A stretch of 51,336 nucleotides of DNA, taken from the NCBI GenBank assembly GCA_030407315.1, contig JALQPE010001909.1:1-51336 (forward strand). Reading direction: 5' to 3'. Below are positions 31,271 through 43,000 of this stretch, one piece after another; the first letter of the stretch is position 1, and each line of letters opens with the position of its first letter. The position numbers were made by a program, and so were the translations under genes. The stretch comes from Asparagopsis taxiformis (Eukaryota > Rhodophyta > Florideophyceae > Bonnemaisoniales > Bonnemaisoniaceae). A model generated the notes under the pieces. That model saw nothing but the letters and a program-made list of their open reading frames with translations, was not told the origin of the DNA and made no database searches.

Positions 31271-31498
31271 TTCAGCTCAAAATGATGGGATGTTCCACCT
31301 CCGGGAGAGGAGAATTGAGGTGCACGAGCAAATTGATTATCCAACGAGAAAGATAAATAGAAAGACTCGAGGGAAATGTCTGTCGTAAGCAGACCAATCA
31401 TGTAACGGACAAGTGCAATGGTAGTGCCGTTACGAAATATGAGGGCTGTAACGGTCCTCGGCATACTGAGAAGCAGTGAAACCAGCAGTGTAGGCTCG

Positions 31499-31624
31499 AG
31501 TTGAAATTTGGTAATTTTTATGGTCTGAAATTGCTGCAGTAAAAAGCGATCTACCATTGTGCACTTTGCTAGATCGCTTTTTACTGCAGTAATTTCAGAC
31601 CGTAAAAATTACCAAATTTCAACT
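31499..31624. mobile_element. Palindromic MITE, copy 1
   Basis: Arms of about 53 bp (31501-31553 and 31570-31622) are almost exact reverse complements separated by 16 nt. The ends read TTGAAATTTGGTAATTTTT. A relative lies 690 bp away (32192-32314). The size and full-length palindromy are typical of a MITE or hairpin-forming non-autonomous element. No clear target-site duplication was seen. Confidence 0.75.
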
Positions 31625-32191
31625 GTACAAACCATGACGGCCAACAATACATGACGTAGTCTTTTACCACCGCTTATTCTGCTCAGGGACTGTGAAGGTG
31701 CGGCACTGGGAAACTCGGTGAGCTATTCGGCCGTATACTTTGGTAATACACGACCGGGAATTTGTACGTAGCAGAGCACATTGGTGCCCCGAAATGTTAA
31801 CGACAGCAAAGCTAACTTTTTTGCTCTGTGCATTCCAATATGCGCAGAGTGCAATAAGCAGAGCAAGTGATAGCCCCCGGGGGCTAAGTAAGGCCTTACT
31901 CTGCAGCACACATGTATAACATTGCGCAATTTTACACCCTAGTGCACTTGTCAGCACCTTGTCAGCATGCTGAACAGCAGTACGACGCCATCATCATGCG
32001 CTGGAATGTATCGTCGGACGTCCGCGAAGTTAGTTAAAAGTCTAGACTAGTTTAACGATCGATATCCAAAACTAGGAATTCCCAGCAAGATTTATTCGTA
32101 AAAGAATAATCTGATGATTATCGTTCCATAAACTAGTCAGACGTTTCAGTTGGTTAGTCCTGGAATAAAGCATGAACGATTAGAGCGGTGC

Positions 32192-32314
32192 TTTAAATTT
32201 GGAAATTTTTCATTCTGAAATTACTGCAGCAAAAAGTGATCTATCCAAGTGCACTTTGCTAGATCACTTGTTACTGCAGTAATTTCAGAGCGAAAAAAAT
32301 TACCAAATTTCAAT
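32192..32314. mobile_element. Palindromic MITE, copy 2 (diverged)
   Basis: Same family as 31499-31624. Shared words are AAATTTGG at the left end, CTGAAATTACTGCAG, TGCACTTTGCTAGATC in the loop region, and ACCAAATTTCAA at the right end. The arms have more mismatches than in copy 1. It lies 5' of the gene beginning at 32678. Between the two copies (31,625-32,191) no gene is supported. Confidence 0.7.
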
Positions 32315-32677
32315 TGTGAATCGAGAACGAGTCTTGCTACTATTATTTCTCTACTATCTCCTTGCCATTCGCGCTCGTTGAAGTTAGTTTACTGGCACAG
32401 AGTGCAAGCGACTTACGCACCCCTTCCAAACTAGTAAACTAGTACAAACCCCTACTCTAATCCCTGCAATACAACTCTGGGTTCTGTCGCCATCCTCACG
32501 TCCCCTCGCGAGATATCGGCGGCGTGTCGGTTCCAGAATTTCCGATTTCGAATTTATTGGCGCCGCGTGGACTTTGGAGGGCGTGGACTTCCATTCCGCC
32601 CTTTGAACGTCGAAAACTTTCCCCACTCATCTTTTTCCATTCTCCCTGCTATCCCTTTTCTCTTCACCTCACAAGTA

Positions 32678-34319
32678 ATGGCGGAAGTACGACGGCGACA
32701 TGGGCTCGTCGTAACACGCTGCGAAAATGGACCAACAGAACCGCATGATTTGTACGGAGACGGAACAATTCTCTGGGTGGATCCGGCGCGCGTTGTTTCA
32801 ATTCCAGCGATTGAAGGGGCTGCCACTCCTGCCTCTGATATTCCCCGTGGAACGCACCTAAACTTCGATGCTCTCTATCTGTACGGTACCATAGCGGAAA
32901 ACGGGGACGTTACCCTGGTTGGAGGTATGGACGTGTGCGAAGAGGTATTGTCACGCCCCCGAACCAAGACTTCAAGGTATTTACTCCGCATGTGCTATGA
33001 GTCTATTTCCACCAAACCGCATACGCTTGCCTTGATTCTGTATCAAATTCTGGAGAGCGAAAGGACAATTCCGTTCTACGAAAGTGTGTCAATTGTAGCT
33101 TACATGCGGGACTGCTGGCACAATAGAGAGAAGGACGAGGATAACGTTCCACTCGAAGAACGTTCACTCTCAGCGTTCCGGAGGGCTGTGGGCAGTCTGT
33201 ACAGATTCAATATACCATCGCTAGAAGCCATCGTAATCGTTGACAGGTGGTTTTCATATTCGTACCACCGCCACACGTTTAACATTGTGCAATCAGTGCG
33301 GAACTTCACGAGTACTGGTGATGATGGCAATACAGAGCATGATACAAGAGTATGGGATCTGTTTCTTACCAGCTGTGGGATGCAGGATTTGTCGGTATCG
33401 TTCTTTATTCCAGTGTACATCAATGAGCGTGATGAGCCAAGGGGTGTAGAAATTTCAACGAAAACCTCCCAGAGTCCTCGTCCCTCAGGTCCAGTGTTCT
33501 ATGAATACCACAACCATAACACACAGGAAAGGACAGCTATTGGACGAGATGCGTACTCCAGGCAAACTCTGGCTTGTCAATTCTTTGTATCACACGTTCA
33601 GGAAAGGGCTACAGATCATGGTAACTGGGCAACTCCAAGATATTCCCCGTCTTTCCGGAAAGTTTTATTTCTCATGGGATTGATTCAGATGGATTGAGAC
33701 TGGAAGTTGCGAGTAGAAATGCGGCTACGACAACGGACAAGAACCAGGTCTGCGGCTATATTGACAGCGCTAATCAAGAAGGACAGTCCTTTTACGGCAC
33801 AGCGTCTGGGATATGGGGTTCATCAGGTTCTGGCAGCATGGGATGAGTTGGCAAAATCCTTGGGGTCAGGCGGTGCAGAAGAGCTCCTACAGCCTTACCT
33901 TCTTTACGACCAGAGACTGTTTACGTACCACGTCCTGGACTCGGAAAATAGGGGCTTTTCACCGCTTCGAGAGCTGAAGACCTTGTTGCATGGCAGAGGA
34001 GCTGTTCGAAGAGTGCAACACTCGGCAAGCATTTCAAGTGGTGCTGTCCATCGTACGCTACTGCAAGACGCTCAGATGCGCCTCTGTGCAAAGTCATTCT
34101 GGGAACACTTGATGGCAATATGTCGCAATGACAAATTGTTCGACCTATCTGTCTCGGCTCCGCAAGATATACCGTTCATACAGAGCTTCCAGCCGTCCCC
34201 GGTTCCCCGGTTTCCGGGAGGTTCACGACTATTCCGGCACTCGCGATGGTGGAAAGGCAGCTCACAGCGTTCAGCCTCACAGAAGAGCCGCAATCAACGC
34301 CCGACCCAAATGAGGAGCT
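32678..34319 (+). pseudogene. Hypothetical gene, split by the element 2 insertion (5' part)
   Basis: ATG 32678 (MAEVRRRHGLVV) opens a frame to 33697. Protein-like sequence then continues in shifted frames (KLWLVNSLYHTFRKGLQIMV near 33560; VHQVLAAWDELAKSLG, EELLQPYLLYDQRLF and VLDSENRGFSPLRELK at 33820-33990). At 34319 it is cut by the LTR of element 2. The frame open at the cut continues across the 5-bp target duplication at 47785 to a TAG at 47895. The segment at 33820-34140 resembles, by eye, part of the unknown ORF before the methyltransferase (QVLYHAW, SFEELMAPYIIFD, VLDEGLFAPIEQK). No family is recognised. Confidence 0.5.
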
Positions 34320-34977
34320 TGTGGAACCACGTTAGTTCTAGATAGCTGGTACGAGCCACGGACACGCTGTCCTTAACGAAACGAAACGAGCAGTCCACCC
34401 GCTGGTGTTTTGACTGTATTGTTAGGTAGGAAGGTAGAGTGGTTAGCGAGTAGACACGAGCGTCACGACGCAACAATCCACGCGAGGATTACGTTAGCAC
34501 ACGAGGTGGTACGTCACCGGAGGCGCTCTCGACCAAGCCCGGAGGCACTACACGCAATCAGCCTTACGTGCGGCGATGGGTAGGGAGTACGCAGCTCGAC
34601 GGAGACGAAGCCTCGTTAGGCAAAACGTAAACGTAAACGTAGAAGTCAGTCGTAGACTAGAGCCGTTGCTCGATCGTTGTCTTGTCCCCTTTCCCTCCCG
34701 GCACGATGCCAATACCTATATAGCCACGATGGCATCGCTTTACAGTGTAAACACTGCTCGTAACGTCCCCGAATGGGAAGGGACCTTGTGGGTCACACGT
34801 AGGGACCCGTTGGTCCGTTGGCCGTTGCCAATACGTTCGTTGCACACGTGTGCAGGTTGCGCGCGCGCATGCGCCAGCAATGTTCGTTCATTGCTGTCGC
34901 CGGTCGTGTCCGCCGAGATTCGAATTCCGCGGAAAAACGTAAATATTTGCAATTTCGGAATTGCCACGTATACTACA
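34320..34977 (-). repeat. 3' LTR of element 2
   Basis: Direct repeat of 47126-47784. In plus orientation it starts TGTGGAACCACG and ends GTATACTACA. Differences from the other LTR include 34341 region TTCTAG versus TTAGCTAG, an extra A in CCTTAACG, CACACGAGG versus CAACGAGG, and single substitutions. Preceded by the target duplication GAGCT. Confidence 0.95.
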
Positions 34978-34995
34978 CAGCCCCACCCCCACACG
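34978..34995 (-). promoter_or_regulatory. Polypurine tract of element 2
   Basis: On the minus strand, GTGTGGGGGTGGGGCTG lies directly before the 3' LTR start TGTAGTATAC. Position and composition match a plus-strand DNA priming site. The stretch 34996-35572 is 5' to the antisense ORF and shows no supported gene. Confidence 0.7.
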
Positions 34996-35572
34996 TGGAC
35001 GTCCCGGCCACGCGAGGCCCGTCAGGACGCGCCTGAGACACGGGGCCGTGGCGCCTTTTCGGGTACAACTGCGGACGTGGCAGTTGTCCCGAAAAATCTC
35101 GTTGAAACGTACATGGCCCGGTTGGCTGATCGAATCGCCACGGCGCCGGAGCGCGCGCGTGCGCTCCGGCTCTTTCGTAATCATCGCGGCCCGCCCGTTG
35201 GCGTCGTACGTCAATGCCTCGCTTAGGCGTTTTCCTGCAACGGATGCAGTGTCCAGTTCCACCACGCGGGTGTGCTTCAATTCAGCGCGATACGAGCGCA
35301 GGCCGCGGCCTTTTCGTGAATCTGCCAGCGGGCATGTCGACAACGGTCGTCCGAAGGATATTTAAGCGGCGGCTTAACGTGATAGCGATCGTCGCTCACC
35401 CTTCCTCTCACCATCGTCATCCAGGCCGTTGCCTTTCGTTCTCCCTTATCCTCTTCCCCCGCTGGGTACTACTACCTCCGTTCCTTTCGTTCTCTTGTTC
35501 CGTTTAGCCCGCGTGGCTCTCGTCGTCGTGCTCGTTGCACTCGTCGTAATTATCGTGTACAGCGTAACCACG

Positions 35573-37801
35573 ATGGTTACGACTCGCAGTACCGATGCTA
35601 ACACCCCGCGGCCCGCCGGCTCTGCTGGAGGTGGAGCGAGAAACCCTTCGCAGGGCGCTCCCTCCCTCGTCGGGGCCGGTGCGCCGCCAGCGACGGAAGC
35701 GTCCGTCGCGCCCGCCCCATCCGTTAGGGCGGGAGAAGCCGTTGCTTCGCAGGCCGTCGCCTCTTCGTCTCGCCCGATGGCTCCGTCTCGCCTAGTGGCT
35801 TCCGTGACGCCTGCCGAGGCTGCTAGGGCCGTCGTCCCACGTGATGATGACGCAACGGCGTCCGACTCGGGGAATTCGTCACCCATCATTCCGGATGCCA
35901 CGGCCCCTTCGATGGGTGTAGCCGCGATGGCAGCGGCCGCTCGTTCGCGTCGTGCTGTGGCGGCGGCCCGCACGGGCGTGCCTCGTCGTGATGGCTCGCC
36001 GCGTTCTCCTCGCCAGGACCCCTCGCCGGAGGGTGGTGACCCCGTTGGGACAGTCGGCACCGCCTCACGTGGCGGTGCGGCGCTAAACGTAGGCGTCCTG
36101 ACCCACGCGTGGGCTGCGTTGCCCCGCGTGGGTATCACGGATGACGATCTCGCCACGTTGGCCAGAGATCGTCTGGACGCCCGCGCGGTCGTCGACTATA
36201 TGCGTTCCGCCGAAGATACGTGGGGGCGAGCAGCCGGGCGTCGTTTCGCCAACGGGCCGCCGGGATCGGAACGTTACCAGATCCCGGCGTCGATACGTTG
36301 CGACCGCTCGTGGTTGCGTGACGTCAACGACGCGATCTACGTCGACCGTATGGACGCATACTTATGGAAGGGGACGCCCGAGGAACCGCCGTTCATCTCG
36401 GTGTCGTCCGTATTCGTATGTCCGCGGACACTTTCCGAAAGGCAACGTGCCGAATGGAAGACTGCTCTTTCGTTGAGCGTCATCTCCAAAAGCGTCGTGT
36501 CGTACGATGACCACTTCGCTCTCCGCCACGTGAACGCGGACGACTATCGTGTGTCGCACGCGTCAGCTCCGTGGGTCGTCCCGAGCGAGCTCTACTTCCC
36601 GCCGTTGCCGGAAGTAGTCGAGGAGTTTCCGTACCCCCGTGGGTCGTCCACGTTATTACCACGCGTGGTACATTATTTCACCGATGCCGTGAAGGACGCG
36701 CCTGCCCCCGTGAAGGAACGTTTCCTTATGGCCGTGGACATCGAACACGCAGCGATGCTCGCGTGCTCGCTATTCGTGGAACGTCGTGTGTTCGGGCGCG
36801 CGTGCCTACTGCCGGAGTCCACGTTGGACTTCCTGGCCGATTACGAGATGCTTCGTGCAATCCCGGTTGACGGTTCCGACACGTTTGTCTCCGTCACCAG
36901 CGCGTTGGCTGAGGTTCGCGGCGCCCTTGCGTTGGGGCCGGAGTATCGGGTTATACGTCCCGATTACGCAAGCGGCGATAACCAGGAGTTCGTCTCCGTT
37001 CGTAGCGATGGGGCTTACGTGCCGCGGGTCGCTTCCCGTTCCGAACGCCGTCGTGGCAATCGTGCCGGTTATTTCGGCGGCCTCGGGGGCAACGAGCGCC
37101 CCCGAGGGACGCGTTCTGGCCGTCGTGGCCATCAAAAGGAAGCGCCGCGTGCGCCGGGTCCTCGAGAGGTCGTGCCACGCGAGGCTACGGGAGGGGGCAA
37201 CGTTGCCCAGGTCAGTCGTCCGAGTGTGGCCACGCCGGCCGAACGCGCGCCACGCTTCGTTAGCCTGGACGACCGCGTCTCCGATGAGGATGCCCGCCGG
37301 CTTCTCGGTACGTCGATGTCCGCTCCGCCTCGTGCGGACGGCTGGGTTATCCGTTCCCTCATCTCGTCCGTGGCTCGCGCAGCCGAAGAGTTCAGGGCCC
37401 AGACGTTGGACCTGACTGCCCGCTTGGCAACGGAACGCGCGATTTCCGAGCGTCTCGCCGCGGCGACTCGTAGTTACGCGCCGCCCGTTGGCGTTCGTAA
37501 TGAACCGTACGGTTACGCGAGTGGCGGCGGCTTCGGCGACCCCGTCGGGTATGGTCACGCAGCGGCGTACCTGCCACGCGACCCCGCTCCGGCGCGCCCT
37601 TCGGATACGCGCAGTCACGGGACTGCGGATCCTTACGCTAGGGATCCCGCGTCTCGTCGCGAGCGAGCCCCCGTGGTCACGCAGACCGTCGATCCGTACG
37701 CGCCGGGCTTCGTTCAGCCCACTCGCAGCCGCAGCCACGATAGCCGCGGCGAAGGCCCTGGTCCGTATGACCCTGCGGGCAAGCGTTCTCGTCGCTACTA
37801 G
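35573..37801 (+). CDS. Antisense ORF downstream of pol, element 2
   Basis: ATG 35573 (MVTTRSTDANTPRP) to TAG 37799-37801, 742 codons, intact, opposite to gag-pol. Residues 1-180 are Ala/Ser/Pro/Arg-rich and probably disordered. A globular centre covers about 190-480 (YMRSAEDTWGRAAGRRF, DAIYVDRMDAYLW, ELYFPPLPEV, LFVERRVFGRACLLP, TFVSVTSALAEVRGAL). A basic Gly/Arg stretch follows (RRGNRAGYFGG, RSGRRGHQKEA). A short coiled coil (EEFRAQTLDLTARLATERA) lies near 610-635, and the tail has ADPYARD and VDPYAPG before a basic end (KRSRRY). Landmarks match the broken antisense ORF of element 1 in order. Plant Ty3 elements with antisense ORFs are a known precedent for the layout, not for this sequence. 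Expression would need its own promoter, perhaps within the 3' LTR. Confidence 0.75.
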   Translation: MVTTRSTDANTPRPAGSAGGGARNPSQGAPSLVGAGAPPATEASVAPAPSVRAGEAVASQAVASSSRPMAPSRLVASVTPAEAARAVVPRDDDATASDSGNSSPIIPDATAPSMGVAAMAAAARSRRAVAAARTGVPRRDGSPRSPRQDPSPEGGDPVGTVGTASRGGAALNVGVLTHAWAALPRVGITDDDLATLARDRLDARAVVDYMRSAEDTWGRAAGRRFANGPPGSERYQIPASIRCDRSWLRDVNDAIYVDRMDAYLWKGTPEEPPFISVSSVFVCPRTLSERQRAEWKTALSLSVISKSVVSYDDHFALRHVNADDYRVSHASAPWVVPSELYFPPLPEVVEEFPYPRGSSTLLPRVVHYFTDAVKDAPAPVKERFLMAVDIEHAAMLACSLFVERRVFGRACLLPESTLDFLADYEMLRAIPVDGSDTFVSVTSALAEVRGALALGPEYRVIRPDYASGDNQEFVSVRSDGAYVPRVASRSERRRGNRAGYFGGLGGNERPRGTRSGRRGHQKEAPRAPGPREVVPREATGGGNVAQVSRPSVATPAERAPRFVSLDDRVSDEDARRLLGTSMSAPPRADGWVIRSLISSVARAAEEFRAQTLDLTARLATERAISERLAAATRSYAPPVGVRNEPYGYASGGGFGDPVGYGHAAAYLPRDPAPARPSDTRSHGTADPYARDPASRRERAPVVTQTVDPYAPGFVQPTRSRSHDSRGEGPGPYDPAGKRSRRY

Positions 37802-38149
37802 GTCGTTCCTAGGTTAGTTCGTAGGCCACGTCGGCTCTAGCATCGTATTGCTTCGTAAACTTCGTCTTTTTTCTTTGCGTAATCGCATGGCTCCGTTGAG
37901 CTTCGTAATTTGCGTTTGGCAGGTCGTCTGCAGCAGAGGAGGGGTTTAGCGTTAAGCCCCTCCCCACAATTTTTTTTGTTGTGGCGTCTACCCCGTCGGG
38001 TGTCGTAAGGCTTACGTAGCCCGTGTTTCGAGTTCGCGGCGGCGCGTGCCCGTTGGCAGGTTCGTAACACACGCAATTATTCGGCAAAGCGGCGGCGCGT
38101 AGCGGCGGCTTTTCACTGCGAGTGGTACGTTAACCTCGATCTTAGAGCC

Positions 38150-39200
38150 CGTTGGCGTGCGTATCATTTAGTAACTAACTCGCAAATCGTTTCCGCCGTC
38201 GTTTCTCGTTCGGATAACCCCGTCGGGTGTCGGATTTCGTTGAGCATTCGAGCTCCTTAGCGCGTAGCACATCGGTGCCCATTTTAATTTGCTCCGATGA
38301 GCTGGGCGAAAATTTCGTCGAACGTCAGACCGACGGGCGTGTGAGTCGGTTTGACGTTCTACGCCGTGGCGTGTATGTAGTAATTCGTCGCAGTACGTTG
38401 CGGTTTCGTTGACGACGTGGTGGCCGGCGGGCTTGGCTTTTCGTATAGCCGTTGACGTCATTAGCGCCGTCGCGCTTCGCGTTGCCGCGGCTTCACGTTG
38501 GCCAGTGGCGTTATCATTTTGTAACTATCTCGGAATTCGTTTCCGCCGTCGTTCCTCGTGCGGATAACCCCGTCGGGTGTCGAATTCCGTTGAGCATTCG
38601 AGCTCTCTGGCACGTAGCACGTCGGTGCCAATTTTAATTTGCTCCGATGAGCTGGACGGAAAATTCGCTAACGTCAGGCCGACTCGCGCGTGAGTTGGCT
38701 TGACGTTTACGCCGTTGCGTGTACGCGGTAGTTCGTCGTGGTGCGTTGCGGTTCGTTGACAACGTGGTGGCCGGCGGGCTTGGCTTTTCGTATAGCCGTT
38801 GACGTCATTAGCGCCGTCGCGCTTCACGTTCCCGCGGCTTCACGTTAGCCGGTGGCGCAATCGCTGCGCTAGTCCGTTTCGCGTGGCGGCGTCGTTCGCC
38901 GCGGCGTCCGAGGAGCGTTTCGTTAGCTCGTTCGTTATGTGGTGCGACGTGCACCTGGGCATACGTAATGCTCGACCTTTACGCCGTTGCGTATTCGTTC
39001 ATTCGACTTGCGAACCCGACGGGGACGCGATTGACGAAGTCGTTTCGCATGCCCGCGGGCGTTTGAGGCTGTTACGTGAGCCAACTTTTCGTCGGCTTGT
39101 TGCCTTCAGCTGTGCCGTTTACGTTGGCTACCAGCTTGTACGCCGTTGCGTATTCGTGTTTCGTTACGTGCGTTCGACTGGCCGGCGGGCTTTTCGCTTT
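38150..39200. repeat. Tandem repeat, 347-bp period, in the pol-antisense ORF spacer
   Basis: Two clear units about 347 bp apart (GGCCGGCGGGCTTGGCTTTT at 38422 and 38769), each also carrying GATAACCCCGTCGGGTGTCG and AATTTGCTCCGATGAGCTGG. A third, degenerate unit follows, with ACGCCGTTGCGTATTCG near 38980 and 39136 and GGCCGGCGGGCTT near 39180. Non-coding. The rest of 37,802-40,096 has no supported gene. Confidence 0.7.
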
Positions 39201-40096
39201 CGCGCGTCGTTCGTTATGCCCGCGTGGCAGGACACCGTTGTGTCGTTCCGTGGTTGCCGTACGTGGCTACCGCGTTCGGCGTCGTGCCTCACGATGGCGA
39301 TACGGTTCGCCGTCCGTCGTCGCGGCCTCGTTGGCTCGTCTTTCGCACGCTTTACTCGCGCGCTTCGTGCGCTGAGACCCGTTGGTCTAATTCGTCGGCT
39401 AACGTATAGCTTCGTTCCGCTTCGTGCGGGGAGTTTCGTAATGAGGCCGTTGCCATCTTCGCTGGGGACGCGTCCGTCCTACGTCGTTTCTCCGCCTACC
39501 GGCGTCACGTTGCCGTTAGCTCGCGAGCTGTTTGGCGTTGACCTCGTTGGTCGATGCGACTCGTTGTCAGCGGCTGTCCACGGGGACGTACGATGGCTCA
39601 CGTGACATGCCAAAATTACGAAATTTTCGGGGCACGCGTGTCCCGAGATTTGGCCGGATTAGCGCACTGTAATCGGCCCGATTTTTCGTACCGTGCGTCC
39701 ATGGCCCGTTGGCCCAAGTATAATTTTTCGCGCGAAAAATCTGACGTGTTGTCCGTCCGTGGCCCGTGGTGTCGTCACCTTTGCCCGTGGGACGGTCAAC
39801 ACTGTCGAGCCAGTCGTGGCTCTTCACATCGTGTGAATCGTCCGCGCGTGGACTCGTCGTCCAATCTTTCGTTGGCGCTCGTGCCTCCACCAACGTATGG
39901 TGTCGAAAACGAAAAGAGCGACGGCTCTAGCACGCATCGCGCCCCCCCAACGCAAGGGTGGACGTCCCGGCCACTCGTTGTGCCTTCGCTTCTCGTTCGT
40001 GCGGCTCGTCGCCTTCGTTTGTTGCATCGTGCAACGTCGCGCACGCGTGCGCTTAACCCGACGCTCGTGTGCGTTTTCGGGGGCCGTCGTGGCCTT

Positions 40097-43000
40097 TCAC
40101 GTTGTTGCTCGTCGCACGCGTGCGAAGTATCGAGAGACGCTCTCTTCAGATACGTTCCGGCGGGGTTCCCACGTAGGGTTACGATACCCGACCCACTTCA
40201 CGAGGAAGTCTAACGTTCCGTCCTCGTTCACGCGGTGGTTGAGTAGGTCGTCTACTACATACGCTGGACCGTCGCGGTTCTTGTCGAGGTCTGCCTCGGT
40301 GGCATCGTATGGCTCCGGCGGGGGCGCGTTCGCCGGCGTTGGCGCGTACGCAACGCGGTCCGAGTTGACACGTTCAACTACGTCTCCTCGTTGGATGACG
40401 AACGTTCGTACGTCGTTACGTAGTACGCGGAACGGTCCCAACGCGTGGTTGCCGAGCTTCGTGCCCTTCGTGGTCCCGTCCGTCGGGTCGATGAATACGT
40501 ATTCTCCCGCGCGGATGTTTCGATTCGAGACACGGACTCGTTTGTCGAAATTTCGTTTATAACGTGCCTGCGCGGCCTTCAGCGTTCGATACGCATTGTC
40601 CATCGTTGTGGCGAGCTCACGAACGTAAGTGGCTCGCCCTCCCCCGTCGGGTAGTTCGCGGTTCGTTACCGACGTGTGTAGCGCCAACGGTGGCGGTGGA
40701 TTCGTGAGAATCAAATCGAAGGGCGTCGTGCCCGTGCTCGAATGCACATGCGTGTTGTACGCAAACGTTAACGCCGATGCGTATCGATCCCAGTCGTTCT
40801 GGTTTTCGTTCACGTAATTGCGCAGCATCGCCAGGATCGTCCTGTTGTAGCGCTCCACCTGCCCGTTCGTTTGGGGGTGGTACGTCGACGTAAAGACGTT
40901 CGTCACGCCGATTTCGTTGCAGACGCGCTGGAAAAACTTAGCAGCGAACTGCTTTCCGTTATCGCTTATGAGCGTCCGTGGGGGTCCATACGAGAAGACC
41001 CACGCGTTGACGAACGCGCTCGCCACGTTGGCGGAATCGATATTTCGTAGAGGTACGACTCTAGTCAGCTTCGTGAAGCGGTCCGTTATCACGAGGATAA
41101 ATCGGTTACCACGCGTGGTCTTCGTAAGCGGACCTAGTATGTCGATACATAGGTCTCGCAGCGGCTCCGTAGCCGGAAATAAACGTAACGGGTTCGTCCG
41201 TTTGCGAAGCTTCACGCGGTTCTTCGCACATCCAACGCAGTTTCGTACCGTTGCGTGGATGTCGGCGGCCATCGCGGGCCAGTAGTACGTCCTCCGTAGG
41301 GTATAGTACATACGCGTTTGCCCGGGATGTCCAGCGAGGACGTGGTGGTGCGTTAACTCCAGCAGCCGCGGCCGTAACGAAGCCGGCACAACGATTTGTG
41401 TACGTTCCTCACCGTGAGGGTTCCGGCGTCGGAGTAAGCCATCGTGGCCTTCGAAGAATGCAGCGTCCTGCGTCTCGGACTGTCGTGTCAGTATCGTTTG
41501 ACAGAACGCGTCCTCGCGTTGAGCTTCGATAAGCTCGTCCCTCGTAATGGGAAGCTGAACGTCAGCTGGTGGCACGCGTGCCGAATCGTCTTCGGCAGCG
41601 CGCTGTTCGTCGAGGAAATCCGGTTCCTCGTCGAGAACGTCATCGAGCGTCGCGTCGCGGTTGAACTCGAGGCCATCGTGGCCAGCCGTCGTGGCCGATG
41701 TTCGTTCATCACGAGTCTCGTTCGACGGGTCGTCGTGACCCCTGGCATTCGTTGCCTTTTTACGTACGGACGTCGTTCGTCCTTGCCCATTTCGTGTGGG
41801 TTGTCGCCGACTGCGAGTCGTCACGAGGACCGTGTCCCCGTACGATGGTACGTCATCGTCGACGGGTCGACCGTCGTCATACGTAGATATCACACGTGAT
41901 AAAGCGTCAGGTACCTGGTGCACGCGCCCAGGCCTGTACGTGACTTCGAAATCGAATTCGGCAACGCGTAGCCTCCATCGTAGTAGTCGTCCGGACGCGT
42001 CCGTCAACGTCATCAGCCAACGTAAGGCTTCGTGATCCGTACGTACGGTAAATCGTTGACCCTCTACGTAGGGTCGGAGCGACGTTATCGCCCACACGAC
42101 GGAGTAACACTCGCGCTCCGTTGCCGAGTAACCGCGTTCGGTTTCGTTAAGGGTCTTCGACCAGTACCCAATCGGCACCCATTCGTTGGGCTTGTCTTCG
42201 TTTTGCTGCTGGAGCAACGTAGCTCCCAGCTGATACGCCGACGCGTCGGTATCGATCATGAACGGACGTCCCGCCTTCGGAAGGTGCAATACTGGTGGCG
42301 ACACCAGTATTGTCTTCAACGTTTCGAACGCATTCGTTTGCGCGTCCGTTGGGTTCGTCCAATCGGGGGAAGCGTCCTTCTTCAACATCGTGTTGAGTGG
42401 CCGAGCGATCTCGGCATACGCCTTTACGAAACGGCGGTAAACGTTGGCCGCGCCCAAAAACGATCGACATTGCGTCTTGTCGCGTGGGAACGTAGCCGTA
42501 CGAAAGGCTTCCTTGTTCCGAGCTGCGACGTGCAGCTTCCCTGGGGTAATCACGTGCCCCAGGTAGTCAACTCGTGGTTGAAAGAACGAGCACTTCGTGA
42601 GCTTTAACGTTACTCCCGCTGCGCGTAGCAGGGAAAGCACCTGGTCAACGTGACCCAGGTGAGACTCGAGGTCTTTCGAAAAGACGATTACGTCGTCTAA
42701 GTAGACCAGGCACGATTGCCAACGTACTCCGGAGAGGATGATGTCCAACGTCCGCTGAAACGTAGCGGGGGCATTTCGTAGCCCGAATGGCATTCGCACG
42801 TAGCGATACGTTCCCATGAAAGACGTAAACGTTGTCTTATCACGGTCCTCGGCGGAGACGGGCACTTGCCAGTAACCGGCGTTACAATCGAGTGTCGTGA
42901 AGATGGCGGCGTCGCCCAACGAATCAAGGCAGTCTTCCATACGAGGAAGCGGGTACGAATCAGCGATCGTTTTCGCGTTCAAACGCCTGTAATCGACACA

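Noticed and set aside
35429..35572. N-terminal hydrophobic segment extending the antisense ORF (VVVLVALVVIIV)
   Set aside because: It lies upstream of the first ATG and would need a TTG start; treated as 5' leader.
36806..37738. Long minus-strand ORF inside the element 2 antisense gene
   Set aside because: It is a shadow of the 742-codon frame: Arg/Thr-rich with no motif.
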